21,913 nt of DNA, from contig CAVAVP010000029.1 in assembly GCA_963592135.1 (NCBI GenBank), forward strand, positions 1 to 21,913. The letters run 5' to 3'. Shown here piece after piece: positions 9,501 to 16,818 of this stretch. The position numbers were made by a program, and so were the translations under genes. The stretch's first letter is position 1; each line of letters starts with the position of its first letter. The notes beneath the pieces were generated by a model. That model worked only from the letters and a program-made list of their open reading frames with translations, did not search any database and was not told the DNA's origin. This stretch comes from UBA3700 sp963592135 (GTDB taxonomy: Bacteria; Bacillota; Clostridia; Christensenellales; UBA3700).

Positions 9501-9611
9501 GAAAAAGGTTATGCAAGACAAGAAGGCAATAAAAAGGTTATGGTTTTGACTAAATTAGAGTTTACGCAATTAAAAGAATCCTTAGAAAATCAAAATAATC
9601 AAGAAGAATAA
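6576..9611 (+). CDS. ftsK: FtsK/SpoIIIE DNA translocase
   Basis: The product is 1011 residues and is a septum-anchored, ATP-driven double-stranded DNA pump. The N-terminus has four or five membrane segments (about 15-35, 43-69, 76-97 and 117-157). A long charged, Glu/Lys/Asn-rich linker follows (about 160-525). The motor has Walker A GATKSGKS (671-678; most relatives read GATGSGKS) and Walker B IVIDEFGEV (D781, E782), then ATQRPSVNIISG and LLGRGDMLF. The C-terminal gamma winged-helix domain (935-1011) has FLQRKISVGFPKAAKIV, the DNA-orienting module. The ATG at 6576 is chosen because GGGGG (6566-6570) lies five bases before it; an in-frame ATG at 6564 overlaps that site. The linker is much longer than in B. 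subtilis SpoIIIE. The pgsA gene begins 14 bases downstream. Confidence 0.95.
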   Translation: MANQDESKLDRFFKGLIFIGLFGLVDLILLGVFGYSGSFVKNAMLGIFGYAVYGYALAGTVMGILITIGCKPKVSIGVTLNYIAILFVIICIGHLITYQEFSSLSYTEYLLNAFNSHDSLAGIVFCSFLYPLAKLKTFSIVFLSLILVGLIALVIVSQLNFEIGGIKLRERKHKKAEKRENSINSGEVYSEIPETHDDIKLYNGDVNGNEFSNKDFKTRKRRENFDEIKPIDEVSTESIEENLADSSLSQEEQDNIISGIGMDIGNSDEIELARQKAMEFDNALTIIPPINIENNQEEKEHHIDESQVPRGYFNSDRKAQIQENNDSGINDNLGVYIPKINPAFERPSEQMPRNQYGAPLSNENKQDEYEEPASSMLGKNDPMEKLMNHFLEEEKKKEETGIYQEEMQEDDSMPDFSQSIFENDDNKDEDIEEAHIAKPNNDILGFLNKENAKKDNEEIEKFAKPLTPPLDEKKEVKEEPRKIEPLFVPKAPVKPKQEEVKKEEVKEKPRHVFSKYNPPDVSVLDDLEIRPLDRSEMERKAEDLKKTLAAYKVDIEIQNIIMGPTFSRIEFSKELSTPVSKITQREADIKMALCVSSMRLLAPIPGKNLCGVEIPNSVRNPVPFKEVFLSDEYQKAIHDPKKYLVFAFGQDIEGHNYSYDMVDAPHMLIAGATKSGKSVAINVMLASLLCRYSPEELRLILFDPKKVEFKPYEGIPHLLIPNILTEVPKAMNAMNWAINEMERRYTLLETNGVRDIQEYNKLPEVKADKSLYVPYIVIVIDEFGEVAADATYKKQFEIAVQRLTQKARAAGIHLVLATQRPSVNIISGTIKANIPTRICLKCTSGIDSNTILDQVGGEELLGRGDMLFMSAEKGSELDRVQGALLDTPSLDNLISQIKAKNEVYFDEDAAAIINKEPEEPKTETMVEDKTEKGLDPVFLQALEVCIDNNNVSTSFLQRKISVGFPKAAKIVDWMVEKGYARQEGNKKVMVLTKLEFTQLKESLENQNNQEE

Positions 9612-9625
9612 AAGAGGTTAGCTAG

Positions 9626-10480
9626 ATGAATTTACCTACAAAAATAACAACAGCAAGATTAGTGCTTATTCCTATAATAATAGTTACTTTTTGTTTAGAA
9701 AGTTTATTTGATTGGATGTTTATAGTAACAGAAGTTTTATTTTTTATAGCTTCAACTACGGATTTTATAGATGGATATATAGCAAGAAAATATCAAATGG
9801 TAACAACACTTGGAAAGTTTTTAGACCCAATTGCTGATAAAGCCTTAACCTTAACAGGGCTTGTAATAGGTATAGCAAATTGTAGAATAGGAATTCCTTA
9901 TTTTATGGAAGTTTGTACGATTATAATAGTAGTTAGAGAATTTATTGTTTCACTATTAAGACAAATTGCGGCATCTAAAAATGTTATTTTAGCAGCAGAC
10001 AAACTTGGCAAGATGAAGACTATGACAGGGATGATTGGCTTGAATGCTTTAATATTTGTTCCTTTTATAAATTGGGATAATAATGCAGCTATTATTGCTG
10101 GAACTATATTTAGATGGATAGCAATTGTAGGAATTTCATTAACAACAATTTTAGCTGTGGTTTCTGGGTTTAATTATGTATTTAAAAATTTAAAAGTGTT
10201 TAAAGAAGAAAAATCTGCAGTAGAAAAGATTTCGGAAAATAAGGATTGTCCAATTCCTGATGAGAATATAATTAATGTTTTAAAGGCTTGTGTTCAAGAA
10301 AAGAGATGTGATGTTCTATTTATTCAAAAGATAGATAATATAGGCTATTATAGAGCTTTAAAAATAGCTATATGGATTGAAGTAATGGGATTTTCTATAA
10401 TTGAAGATAATAAAAGAGTTTTGAATATGACAGAAGAAGATATTCAAAAAATTGAAGAAAGTTTTAAAGAAAATAAATAG
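9626..10480 (+). CDS. pgsA: PgsA, phosphatidylglycerophosphate synthase with C-terminal FtsK-gamma-like domain
   Basis: Residues 1-190 are a complete CDP-alcohol phosphatidyltransferase: the motif D46-xx-D49-G50-xx-A53-R54-x8-G63-xxx-D67-xxx-D71 is intact, with about six membrane segments. It joins CDP-diacylglycerol to glycerol-3-phosphate, the committed step to phosphatidylglycerol. Ordinary PgsA ends near 180-200 residues; this one has 284. After a charged linker (190-211), residues 212-284 align without gaps to the last 77 residues of the FtsK encoded just upstream, including IGYYRALKIAIWIE, which matches the G-[YF]-x-[RK]-A-x-K-I signature of the gamma winged helix. By topology this tail should be cytoplasmic. 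There is no frameshift and the stop is normal. GAGG (9614-9617) sits eight bases before the ATG. The catalytic assignment is firm; the role of the tail is unknown. Confidence 0.95.
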   Translation: MNLPTKITTARLVLIPIIIVTFCLESLFDWMFIVTEVLFFIASTTDFIDGYIARKYQMVTTLGKFLDPIADKALTLTGLVIGIANCRIGIPYFMEVCTIIIVVREFIVSLLRQIAASKNVILAADKLGKMKTMTGMIGLNALIFVPFINWDNNAAIIAGTIFRWIAIVGISLTTILAVVSGFNYVFKNLKVFKEEKSAVEKISENKDCPIPDENIINVLKACVQEKRCDVLFIQKIDNIGYYRALKIAIWIEVMGFSIIEDNKRVLNMTEEDIQKIEESFKENK

Positions 10481-10489
10481 TAGGTATAT

Positions 10490-11812
10490 ATGAAAATTGG
10501 AGTAGTATCGCTAGGATGCGATAAAAATAGAATAGACACGGAAAATATGTTAGCCTATCTTCAAGAAGATGGATATGAATTAACTGCGGATGTAGAAGAT
10601 GCAGATATTATAATTGTTAACACATGTGGATTTATAGATAGCGCTAAAAAAGAATCAATTGACACGATTTTTGAGATGGCAAAGTTAAAAGAAACGGGTA
10701 AATGTAAATATTTAATTGTTTCTGGTTGTTTATCTCAACGATACATGGATGATTTATATAAAGAACTTCCTGAGGTTAATATGTTTGTAGGAACGGCCTC
10801 ATATCAAAAGTTGCCAGAAAGAATAAAAGAAATGGTAGCAACAGGAAAGCGTAATTATTATAAAAATGATATTAATGATAGATACTTTTCAAAAAAGAGA
10901 GTTTTGACAACTCCACAACATTTTGCATATATAAAAATAGCTGAAGGTTGTGATAATCATTGTACTTATTGTGCAATACCTTCAATTAGAGGAAAATACA
11001 CATCACGTGACTTAGATGATATTGTTCAAGAAGCTAAGGAATTAGTGGAGAATTACGGTGTTAAAGAACTAATTTTAGTTGCTCAAGATGTCTCAAAATG
11101 GGGACATGAAAAAGCGAACAAATGTAAACTTATTGACTTATTGGAGGAATTAAGTAAAATAAATGTTGAGTGGATAAGGTTATTATATCTATATCCAGAA
11201 AATATTTCAGATGAGTTGTTAGACTATATGGCAAATAATAATAAAATCTGTAAATATTTAGACATTCCTTTACAACATAGGTCGTCATCTATTTTAAAGG
11301 TAATGAATAGGCATATTGACAAAGAATATATTGATAATTTATTTAAGAGAATTGAAAAGTATAATTGTTTTACAATAAGATCTACATTTATAGTTGGATT
11401 CCCAGGAGAAGCGGAAGAAGATTATATGGAACTTGAAGATTTTATAAAAGAAGGAAAAATTGATAGATGTGGTTTCTTTACATATTCTCAAGAAGAAGGA
11501 ACAGCAGCTGCAAGACTTAAAAACCAAATTGATGAGAAGGTAAAAATTGAAAGACAAGCAAAGCTTTATGAAATTCAACAAAAAGTAATGGTTGAAAGAA
11601 TGAAGAAAAAAATAGGTCAAGTAGTTGAAGTAATATATGAAGATATAGATTATGACAAGCAAATGTTTGTAGGAAGAAGCAAATTTGATGCTCCAGAGAT
11701 AGATACAAAGGTTTATTTTAAGGCAAAGAATTTAGTAGATATAGGTAACATATATAAGATAAAACTTACAAAAATGGATGGATTAGATTATATTGGAGAA
11801 GTAGTAGAATGA
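10490..11812 (+). CDS. rimO: RimO, ribosomal protein S12 methylthiotransferase
   Basis: The 440-residue product has all three parts of a methylthiotransferase: an N-terminal UPF0004 domain with the auxiliary-cluster cysteines C10 (VSLGCDKN), C46 (VNTCGFID) and C80 (SGCLSQRY); a radical SAM domain with C154-xxx-C158-xx-C161 (GCDNHCTYC); and a C-terminal TRAM domain from about residue 375. The opening SLGCDKNRIDTE is the RimO form (SLGCxKNxVDTE) rather than the MiaB form. RimO adds a methylthio group to an aspartate of ribosomal protein S12. A short AGG (10482-10484) precedes the ATG by five bases. It starts nine bases after pgsA and its TGA overlaps the ATG of cinA by four bases (ATGA), implying translational coupling. 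Confidence 0.95.
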   Translation: MKIGVVSLGCDKNRIDTENMLAYLQEDGYELTADVEDADIIIVNTCGFIDSAKKESIDTIFEMAKLKETGKCKYLIVSGCLSQRYMDDLYKELPEVNMFVGTASYQKLPERIKEMVATGKRNYYKNDINDRYFSKKRVLTTPQHFAYIKIAEGCDNHCTYCAIPSIRGKYTSRDLDDIVQEAKELVENYGVKELILVAQDVSKWGHEKANKCKLIDLLEELSKINVEWIRLLYLYPENISDELLDYMANNNKICKYLDIPLQHRSSSILKVMNRHIDKEYIDNLFKRIEKYNCFTIRSTFIVGFPGEAEEDYMELEDFIKEGKIDRCGFFTYSQEEGTAAARLKNQIDEKVKIERQAKLYEIQQKVMVERMKKKIGQVVEVIYEDIDYDKQMFVGRSKFDAPEIDTKVYFKAKNLVDIGNIYKIKLTKMDGLDYIGEVVE

Positions 11813-12519
11813 TAGAAGAATATAAAGATTATTGTGTATTAAAAGTTTTTGATTTATCAAGTAGTCAAATAGAGAAAATAAAATCTTTAATTGATACTGA
11901 TGGAGTTTTTCTTGAAATTTCAAGTCTTTATAAAGATTCAACTATTATATTGATTAATAAAAACGAAAGTGAAATAAAGTTCAATGAAGTTTTAAATATG
12001 ATTTTATCTGAATTAAAAGATTTTATTTATGCAGATAACGAAATGACACTTGAAGAATGTGTTGTTAAAAAGGCAATAGAAAAAAGTGTAAAGATAGGCA
12101 TAGCAGAATCTTTAACCGGTGGAATGGTTTGCTCATCTATTGTAAATGTGTCAGGATCTAGCGTTGTTCTACATGAAGGTTTAGTAACATACGCTACAAC
12201 TGCAAAGGTTAGAAGATTACATGTAAAAACATCAACATTAGATAAATATGGTCCTGCAAGCAAGGAAACCTGTAAAGAAATGGTACAAGGCATTTTAGAA
12301 AACAAGGAAATAAAATTAGCTTTAGCAACAACGGGATGTGCTGGTCCAAATAGCGATGAGTTTGATACGCCAGTTGGTCTTGCATATATTGGAGTTGGAG
12401 ATAGTAAGGATATTATTGTTAAAGAGGTAATGATTGATGGTAATAGAGAAACGGTCAGAAAAACAGTAACAAATATAGCATTATATATGTTATTAAATTA
12501 TATTGAAAAATTAAATTAG
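11809..12519 (+). CDS. cinA: Short CinA: KH-like and nicotinamide-nucleotide amidase domains only
   Basis: At 236 residues this lacks roughly the first 170 residues of a standard CinA (about 410). What is missing is the N-terminal MoaB/MogA-like domain (COG1058). Residues 1 to ~85 match the small KH-like middle domain (VLKVFDLSSSQIEKIKSLI ... FIYADNEMTLEECVV), and residues ~90-236 are the CinA C-terminal amidase domain, with AESLTGGMVCSSI, GLVTYATTAKVRRL and TTGCAGPN followed by PVGLAYIGVG. That domain deamidates nicotinamide mononucleotide in NAD salvage. The start overlaps the rimO stop, so no room exists for the missing domain; this is a genuine short form rather than a mis-called start. 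Position directly before recA is the classical cinA-recA arrangement. Confidence 0.9.
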   Translation: MIEEYKDYCVLKVFDLSSSQIEKIKSLIDTDGVFLEISSLYKDSTIILINKNESEIKFNEVLNMILSELKDFIYADNEMTLEECVVKKAIEKSVKIGIAESLTGGMVCSSIVNVSGSSVVLHEGLVTYATTAKVRRLHVKTSTLDKYGPASKETCKEMVQGILENKEIKLALATTGCAGPNSDEFDTPVGLAYIGVGDSKDIIVKEVMIDGNRETVRKTVTNIALYMLLNYIEKLN

Positions 12520-12530
12520 AGGTATATATT

Positions 12531-13550
12531 ATGGCAAAAAAAGAAGAAATTGTTAGCACGGAAAAAGGCGCACTTATTGATGAAGCTATTGCTAAGATTG
12601 AAAAAGGATACGGCAAAGGAACTATCGTTCGTTTAGGCGATAAAAAAGTTCAAAAGATGGATGTAATTCCAACTCAGTGTTTATCTTTAGATGTAGCATT
12701 AGGTGTTGGCGGATTCCCTAAAGGAAGAATTATTGAAATCTATGGTCCTGAATCTTCAGGTAAAACAACACTTGCATTACATGCCATTGCATCATGTCAA
12801 AAACAAGGTGGAACTGTTGTATTTATAGATGCTGAACATGCCTTAGATGCAGTTTATGCTAAAAACTTAGGAGTGGATATAGATAATCTTTATGTTATTC
12901 AACCAGATAGTGGAGAGCAAGCTTTAGACAACTTAGACACGTTAGTTAGGTCAAACTCTGTTGATTTAATCGTTGTAGACTCTGTAGCAGCATTGACTCC
13001 AAAGGCTGAAATTGAAGGTGAAGTTGGACAAAACACAATTGGTTTACAAGCAAGATTAATGAGCCAAGGATTAAGAAGAATTACATCAGTGATTTCTAAG
13101 GCAAATACTTGTGTTATATTTATTAATCAATTAAGAGAGAAAGTAGGTATTATGTTTGGTAATCCTGAAACAACTCCAGGCGGTAAAGCATTAAAATTCT
13201 ATGCTTCAATTAGAATTGATGTTAGAAAAGGCGACGCACTAAAAGATGGAGCTGAGTTTGTTGGTAATCATACAAAGGCTAAAATTGTTAAAAATAAGGT
13301 TGCTCCTCCATTTAGAACAGCAGAATTTGATATTCTATATGGTAAGGGTATTTCTCAAGAAGGCTGTATAATAGATATGGCTATTGCGGAAGGAATTATG
13401 TTTAAGAGTGGCTCTTGGATTAGCTATAATGACGAGAAAATTGCTCAAGGTAGAGATAAAGCAGTTCAATATTTAAGTGATAATCCAGAGGTTGCGGAAG
13501 AGATAAAAGAAAAAGTATTAGCAAAACTTCAACAAGAACAAGTAGATTAG
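12531..13550 (+). CDS. recA: RecA recombinase
   Basis: The 339-residue product has the standard RecA length and sequence: Walker A GPESSGKT (72-79), the LIVVDSVAAL Walker B strand, the L1/L2 DNA-binding loop regions (EVGQNTIGLQARLMSQ and FINQLREKVGIMFGNPETTPGG), and an acidic C-terminal tail. RecA forms filaments on single-stranded DNA for strand exchange and triggers LexA cleavage. AGAGG (12518-12522) overlaps the cinA stop and sits eight bases before the ATG. I see no SOS box immediately upstream, consistent with expression from the ftsK-pgsA-rimO-cinA operon, though a promoter inside cinA cannot be excluded. Confidence 0.98.
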   Translation: MAKKEEIVSTEKGALIDEAIAKIEKGYGKGTIVRLGDKKVQKMDVIPTQCLSLDVALGVGGFPKGRIIEIYGPESSGKTTLALHAIASCQKQGGTVVFIDAEHALDAVYAKNLGVDIDNLYVIQPDSGEQALDNLDTLVRSNSVDLIVVDSVAALTPKAEIEGEVGQNTIGLQARLMSQGLRRITSVISKANTCVIFINQLREKVGIMFGNPETTPGGKALKFYASIRIDVRKGDALKDGAEFVGNHTKAKIVKNKVAPPFRTAEFDILYGKGISQEGCIIDMAIAEGIMFKSGSWISYNDEKIAQGRDKAVQYLSDNPEVAEEIKEKVLAKLQQEQVD

Positions 13551-13560
13551 AAGTTAAATC

Positions 13561-13589
13561 TTGACTATTTATACAGAATATATTAAACT
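13561..13589 (+). promoter_or_regulatory. Possible rny promoter
   Basis: TTGACT (13561-13566), a 17-base spacer and TAAACT (13584-13589) form a plausible but imperfect promoter 10 bases after the recA stop. Transcription would start in the following hairpin region, giving a leader of about 60 bases before rny. Confidence 0.4.
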
Positions 13590-13591
13590 TG

Positions 13592-13620
13592 TTTATGGGT
13601 GTAAAAGCCCATAAATTTAT
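13592..13620 (+). terminator. Hairpin between recA and rny, weak terminator or rny leader element
   Basis: TTTATGGG (13592-13599) pairs perfectly with CCCATAAA (13608-13615) around an eight-base loop. The T-run after it is short and broken (TTTAT), so termination of the recA transcript would be partial. If the promoter at 13561-13589 is used, the hairpin would instead fall at the very 5' end of the rny mRNA. Confidence 0.5.
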
Positions 13621-13658
13621 ATAAAAAATGAAACTTGACAAGTGTATAGGAGGTAACA

Positions 13659-15299
13659 ATGGAAAGTAACGCAAGTTGCTTTGCTTTTATCCTTGGAGCA
13701 GCAGACTCAAATTTGAGTTTTGTATTAGGAATATTATTTACTGCTATAGTTGCTTTAATCATAGGTGGCGCTGCAGGTTATTTAATATATAGATATTATG
13801 CTCGTAAAGCTTTAGGCAGCGTAAAAGATGAAGTTGATCAATTACGTAAGAAAGGAAACGAAGAGCGTGAAAACGCTTATAAAGAAGCCGAAGCAATAAA
13901 AAAGGATGCAAAAGTAGAAGCTAAAGAAGAAACAAAGAGACTTAAAGATGAGGCTAATCGAGAGATTGAGGCCAAAAAACAAGAAGTCGCACGTAATGAA
14001 CAACGTGTTAACCAAAGAGACGAACAACTAAACAAAAGAGAAGTATCTTTAGATAATAAGAGTAATCTTTTAGATGAAAGAAAACTTGCATTGGAAACTA
14101 AGGAAGAGAAATTAACTAGTCTTGAAAACGAAGTTAAAGATGCACATAATAAGATGCTTGAAGAGTTGGAAAAAGTTGCTAAATTAAGCCAAGATGAGGC
14201 GAAAGAAGAACTTAGAAAAGAACTTCTTGAAGAAGTAAAACAAAATTCCGCGATAGAGGCTAAACAAATTGAGCAACTAGCAAAAGATGAAGCTAATAAA
14301 GTGGCTAAGAAAATAGTAGGACTTGCAATTCAAAAGTGTGCTGCAGAGCATACATCTGAAACAACCACATCAACTGTTAGTCTTCCAAATGAAGAAATGA
14401 AAGGTCGTTTAATAGGTCGTGTAGGTAGAAATATAAGAGCAATTGAAAATGCTACTGGTGTAGATTTGATTATAGATGATACTCCAGATGCAGTAACAAT
14501 ATCTTGTTTTGAGCCAATGCGTAGAGAAATCGCCAAAAACACTATTGAAAGATTGGTGTCAGATGGTAGAATTCATCCAGCAAAGATTGAAGAAACAGTT
14601 GAAAAAGTAAAGAAAGAAATTGAAAATCAAGTAAAGGAAGCCGGTGAATCCGCAGCTTTCGATGCTAATGTATATAATTTACATCCAGAAATAGTTAAAC
14701 TTTTAGGAAGATTAAAGTATCGTACAAGTTACGGACAAAATGTTTTAGAGCACTCCCTAGAGGTTAGTTATCTTGCAGGTGTTATGGCATCTGAACTTGG
14801 CGCTGATGAAAAAATCGCTAGAAGAGCTGGTTTATTGCATGATATAGGTAAAGCAGTTGACCATGAACTTGAAGGTACTCACGTGCAAATAGGTGTAAAT
14901 ATTGCAAAAAAATTCAAAGAATCTAGAGCTGTAATTCATTGTATAGAAGCTCACCATGGCGATGTTGAAGCTGAAACAGTTGAAGCGGTGCTTGTACAAG
15001 CGGCCGATGCTATTTCATCTGCAAGACCAGGCGCTAGACGTGAATCTGTAGAAAATTACATAAAGAGATTGGAAAAATTAGAAGCTGTTGCTAATTCATT
15101 TGATGGTGTGGAGCAATCATTTGCTATACAAGCCGGAAGAGAAATAAGAGTTATGGTTAAGCCAGAAAAGGTTGATGATGCCGCTATGGTATTTATGGCA
15201 AAAGAAATAGCTAGTAAAGTAGAAAATGAATTAGAATATCCAGGCCAAATCAAAGTTAGCTTAATTAGAGAAGTTCGTCAAACAGAGTATGCGAAATAA
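13659..15299 (+). CDS. rny: Ribonuclease Y
   Basis: The 546-residue membrane-anchored endoribonuclease initiates mRNA decay in Bacillota. A single membrane segment (about 20-45) is followed by a long Lys/Glu-rich coiled coil (about 55-215), a KH domain with GRLIGRVGRNIRAIE starting at G249 (most relatives read GREGRN, so the Glu is Val here), and the HD metal-dependent nuclease domain with LLHDIGK (H394, D395) and the ARPGARRE segment. About 20 residues precede the membrane segment, slightly more than usual. TAGGAGGT (13647-13654) lies four to five bases before the ATG. Sporulating relatives often carry spoVS after rny; here a terminator and a gene-free stretch follow instead. Confidence 0.97.
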   Translation: MESNASCFAFILGAADSNLSFVLGILFTAIVALIIGGAAGYLIYRYYARKALGSVKDEVDQLRKKGNEERENAYKEAEAIKKDAKVEAKEETKRLKDEANREIEAKKQEVARNEQRVNQRDEQLNKREVSLDNKSNLLDERKLALETKEEKLTSLENEVKDAHNKMLEELEKVAKLSQDEAKEELRKELLEEVKQNSAIEAKQIEQLAKDEANKVAKKIVGLAIQKCAAEHTSETTTSTVSLPNEEMKGRLIGRVGRNIRAIENATGVDLIIDDTPDAVTISCFEPMRREIAKNTIERLVSDGRIHPAKIEETVEKVKKEIENQVKEAGESAAFDANVYNLHPEIVKLLGRLKYRTSYGQNVLEHSLEVSYLAGVMASELGADEKIARRAGLLHDIGKAVDHELEGTHVQIGVNIAKKFKESRAVIHCIEAHHGDVEAETVEAVLVQAADAISSARPGARRESVENYIKRLEKLEAVANSFDGVEQSFAIQAGREIRVMVKPEKVDDAAMVFMAKEIASKVENELEYPGQIKVSLIREVRQTEYAK

Positions 15300-15329
15300 G
15301 TCGTATAATTTGTTCTCCCTATGATAAGG

Positions 15330-15366
15330 AAAGGGGTCGTCTAAAATAGATGGCCTCTTTTTTTTT
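15330..15366 (+). terminator. Rho-independent terminator after rny
   Basis: AAAGGGGTCGTCT (15330-15342) pairs with AGATGGCCTCTTT (15348-15360) over 13 base pairs, three of them G.U, with a five-base loop, followed by a T-run to 15366. It closes the recA-rny block. Confidence 0.88.
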
Positions 15367-15695
15367 CTCTAATTTTCTAAATAAATAATAAATATATGGA
15401 CAAAATTTAAAAATTAATATGTTTACTTTGTATAAAAATTACAATAAAATTTAAAAAAAATTAAATCAAAATGTATTAGAAAATTTTTGAGTAAAGATGT
15501 CTTTTTTATGAATTTATAGAAAATAAATTTCTTGAATAATTTTAAATTAATGTTATTTTTATAAAAGTAGGGAAGTAATTTTAAAAAAAATCTAACTGAA
15601 TCTTATGCTTTTGTTTTAAATTTTTAATAATTTTTAATTTATTCAAAAAACAGGACAATTATTTTGTTTACTTGAAAGTTTTACTTTAGTCGTTG
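15367..15695 (+). other. Gene-free, extremely AT-rich spacer
   Basis: About 330 bases consisting almost only of A and T tracts. All six frames are broken by frequent stops and I find no ribosome binding site, RNA gene, repeat array or mobile-element end. It separates the conserved recA-rny block from the SPFH cluster and ends in the cluster promoter; the A/T tracts just upstream could act as an UP element. It may be the scar of an insertion or deletion here, but nothing in it proves this. Confidence 0.6.
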
Positions 15696-15724
15696 TTGAC
15701 TTTGATACTATTCTTATGTATATT
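15696..15724 (+). promoter_or_regulatory. Promoter of the SPFH/zinc-ribbon cluster
   Basis: TTGACT (15696-15701), a 17-base spacer and TATATT (15719-15724) form a good sigma-A promoter, starting transcription near 15731, about 75 bases before the chosen start codon. The first 15 bases match the lysA promoter (18256-18270) at 13 positions, so the two might be co-regulated. Confidence 0.65.
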
Positions 15725-15806
15725 TATTTTGATAATTTGTTTTTTTATTTTCTAAGGGAGATTGAAAATATTTAGGGATGACGAGGTTGTAAACATGGAG
15801 GTGTTT

Positions 15807-16817
15807 ATGGCTTTGAAGTTTATTAAGTGTGAAGGATTAAATGATGTCCTTTTTCGAAAAATTTCCATTGATAGTTTAGATTCTAATCTTTCAATTATTG
15901 TTTCAGATACTCATAATGCAATTATTGTTCGTGATGGAATAGCATACGAAACATTATCTGCAGGTCGTTATAAACTTTGTGATAAAAAGTTTAATTTTAT
16001 GCAAAATCTTGATCAAGCGCCATTTGTTGACGTTATTTTTGTTTCTAAAACTGCAAGACTTAATTTGCTTTGGGGAACAACAACACAATTTGATATGAGA
16101 GATCCTATTACTAATACATCAATTAAACTTGGGGCATCAGGAGAACTTGAAGTCCAAATATCAAATCCAAGAAAAGCTTATCTAGAGTTGATTGGACAAA
16201 GAGAAAGTTTTGATATTGATGATTTAAAAGAAAGATTGCAAGGAAGGCTTTTATCTGAGGTTCAATACCATATAGCTAATATTATGAAGGGTTTGAAACT
16301 ATCTTACGATAGATTAGGTGAAGTTTTACTTCCTGTATCTAATGCAGTATTGCCTCATGTTGCTGAAATGTTCGAAGAAGACTATGGTCTTAAAGTTTAT
16401 TCTTTTACAATATCTAGAGTAATTATATCAGACGGTGACATAGAAAAAATAAATAAAGCAAGAGATAACTTAAACAGAATAACAATTGCGGAAAAAGAAG
16501 CAGAAAATAAAGAAAGATTAGATGAAAAGAAATATCAAAGAGAAGTAGATTTAAAAAGATTAGAAAGAGAAGATTATGATAGATATCTTGAAGTTTGTAA
16601 AATAATTGGATGGCCAACTGGTAAAAAATCAGCGGGGGCGCAAGAATCGGAAAAAGATTGTCCAAATTGTGGTGCAAAAGTTAAAGATACTATGAAATTT
16701 TGTTCTGTTTGCGGGCTTGAACTCGTAAAAAGCAAAATAAAATGTCCAAATTGCGGAAAATTAATTACAAAAGATGATATGTTTTGTAAGCATTGTGGCG
16801 CTAAAGTGAGGGATTAA
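15807..16817 (+). CDS. SPFH (band 7)-domain protein with two C-terminal zinc ribbons, COG4260/YdjI-like
   Basis: The 336-residue protein has a YdjI-like SPFH domain (about 1-225): an N-terminal beta region with DTHNAIIVRDG, then VSKTARLNLLWGTTTQFDMRD and the GASGELEVQISNPRKAYLELIG strand-helix. A charged Glu/Lys/Arg helix follows (about 225-265). Two zinc ribbons close the protein: C285/C288/C299/C302 and C313/C316/C327/C330 (CPNCG...FCxxCG). No membrane segment is visible, so attachment would be peripheral. The ATG at 15807 is chosen because GGAGG (15797-15801) lies five bases upstream; in-frame TTG 15762 and ATG 15795 are alternatives. In B. subtilis, YdjI works with PspA, YdjG and YdjH in membrane stress; the role here is inferred from that resemblance. 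The next gene starts one base after its stop. Confidence 0.8.
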   Translation: MALKFIKCEGLNDVLFRKISIDSLDSNLSIIVSDTHNAIIVRDGIAYETLSAGRYKLCDKKFNFMQNLDQAPFVDVIFVSKTARLNLLWGTTTQFDMRDPITNTSIKLGASGELEVQISNPRKAYLELIGQRESFDIDDLKERLQGRLLSEVQYHIANIMKGLKLSYDRLGEVLLPVSNAVLPHVAEMFEEDYGLKVYSFTISRVIISDGDIEKINKARDNLNRITIAEKEAENKERLDEKKYQREVDLKRLEREDYDRYLEVCKIIGWPTGKKSAGAQESEKDCPNCGAKVKDTMKFCSVCGLELVKSKIKCPNCGKLITKDDMFCKHCGAKVRD

Positions 16818-16818
16818 T

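Noticed and set aside
13635..13646. TTGACA at 13635-13640 as an rny promoter
   Set aside because: It lies only about 20 bases before the start codon, with the ribosome binding site where the -10 should be.
15367..15695. Hidden small RNA or small gene in the gene-free stretch
   Set aside because: No promoter plus terminator pair, no stable GC-containing stem and no start codon with a ribosome binding site could be found there.
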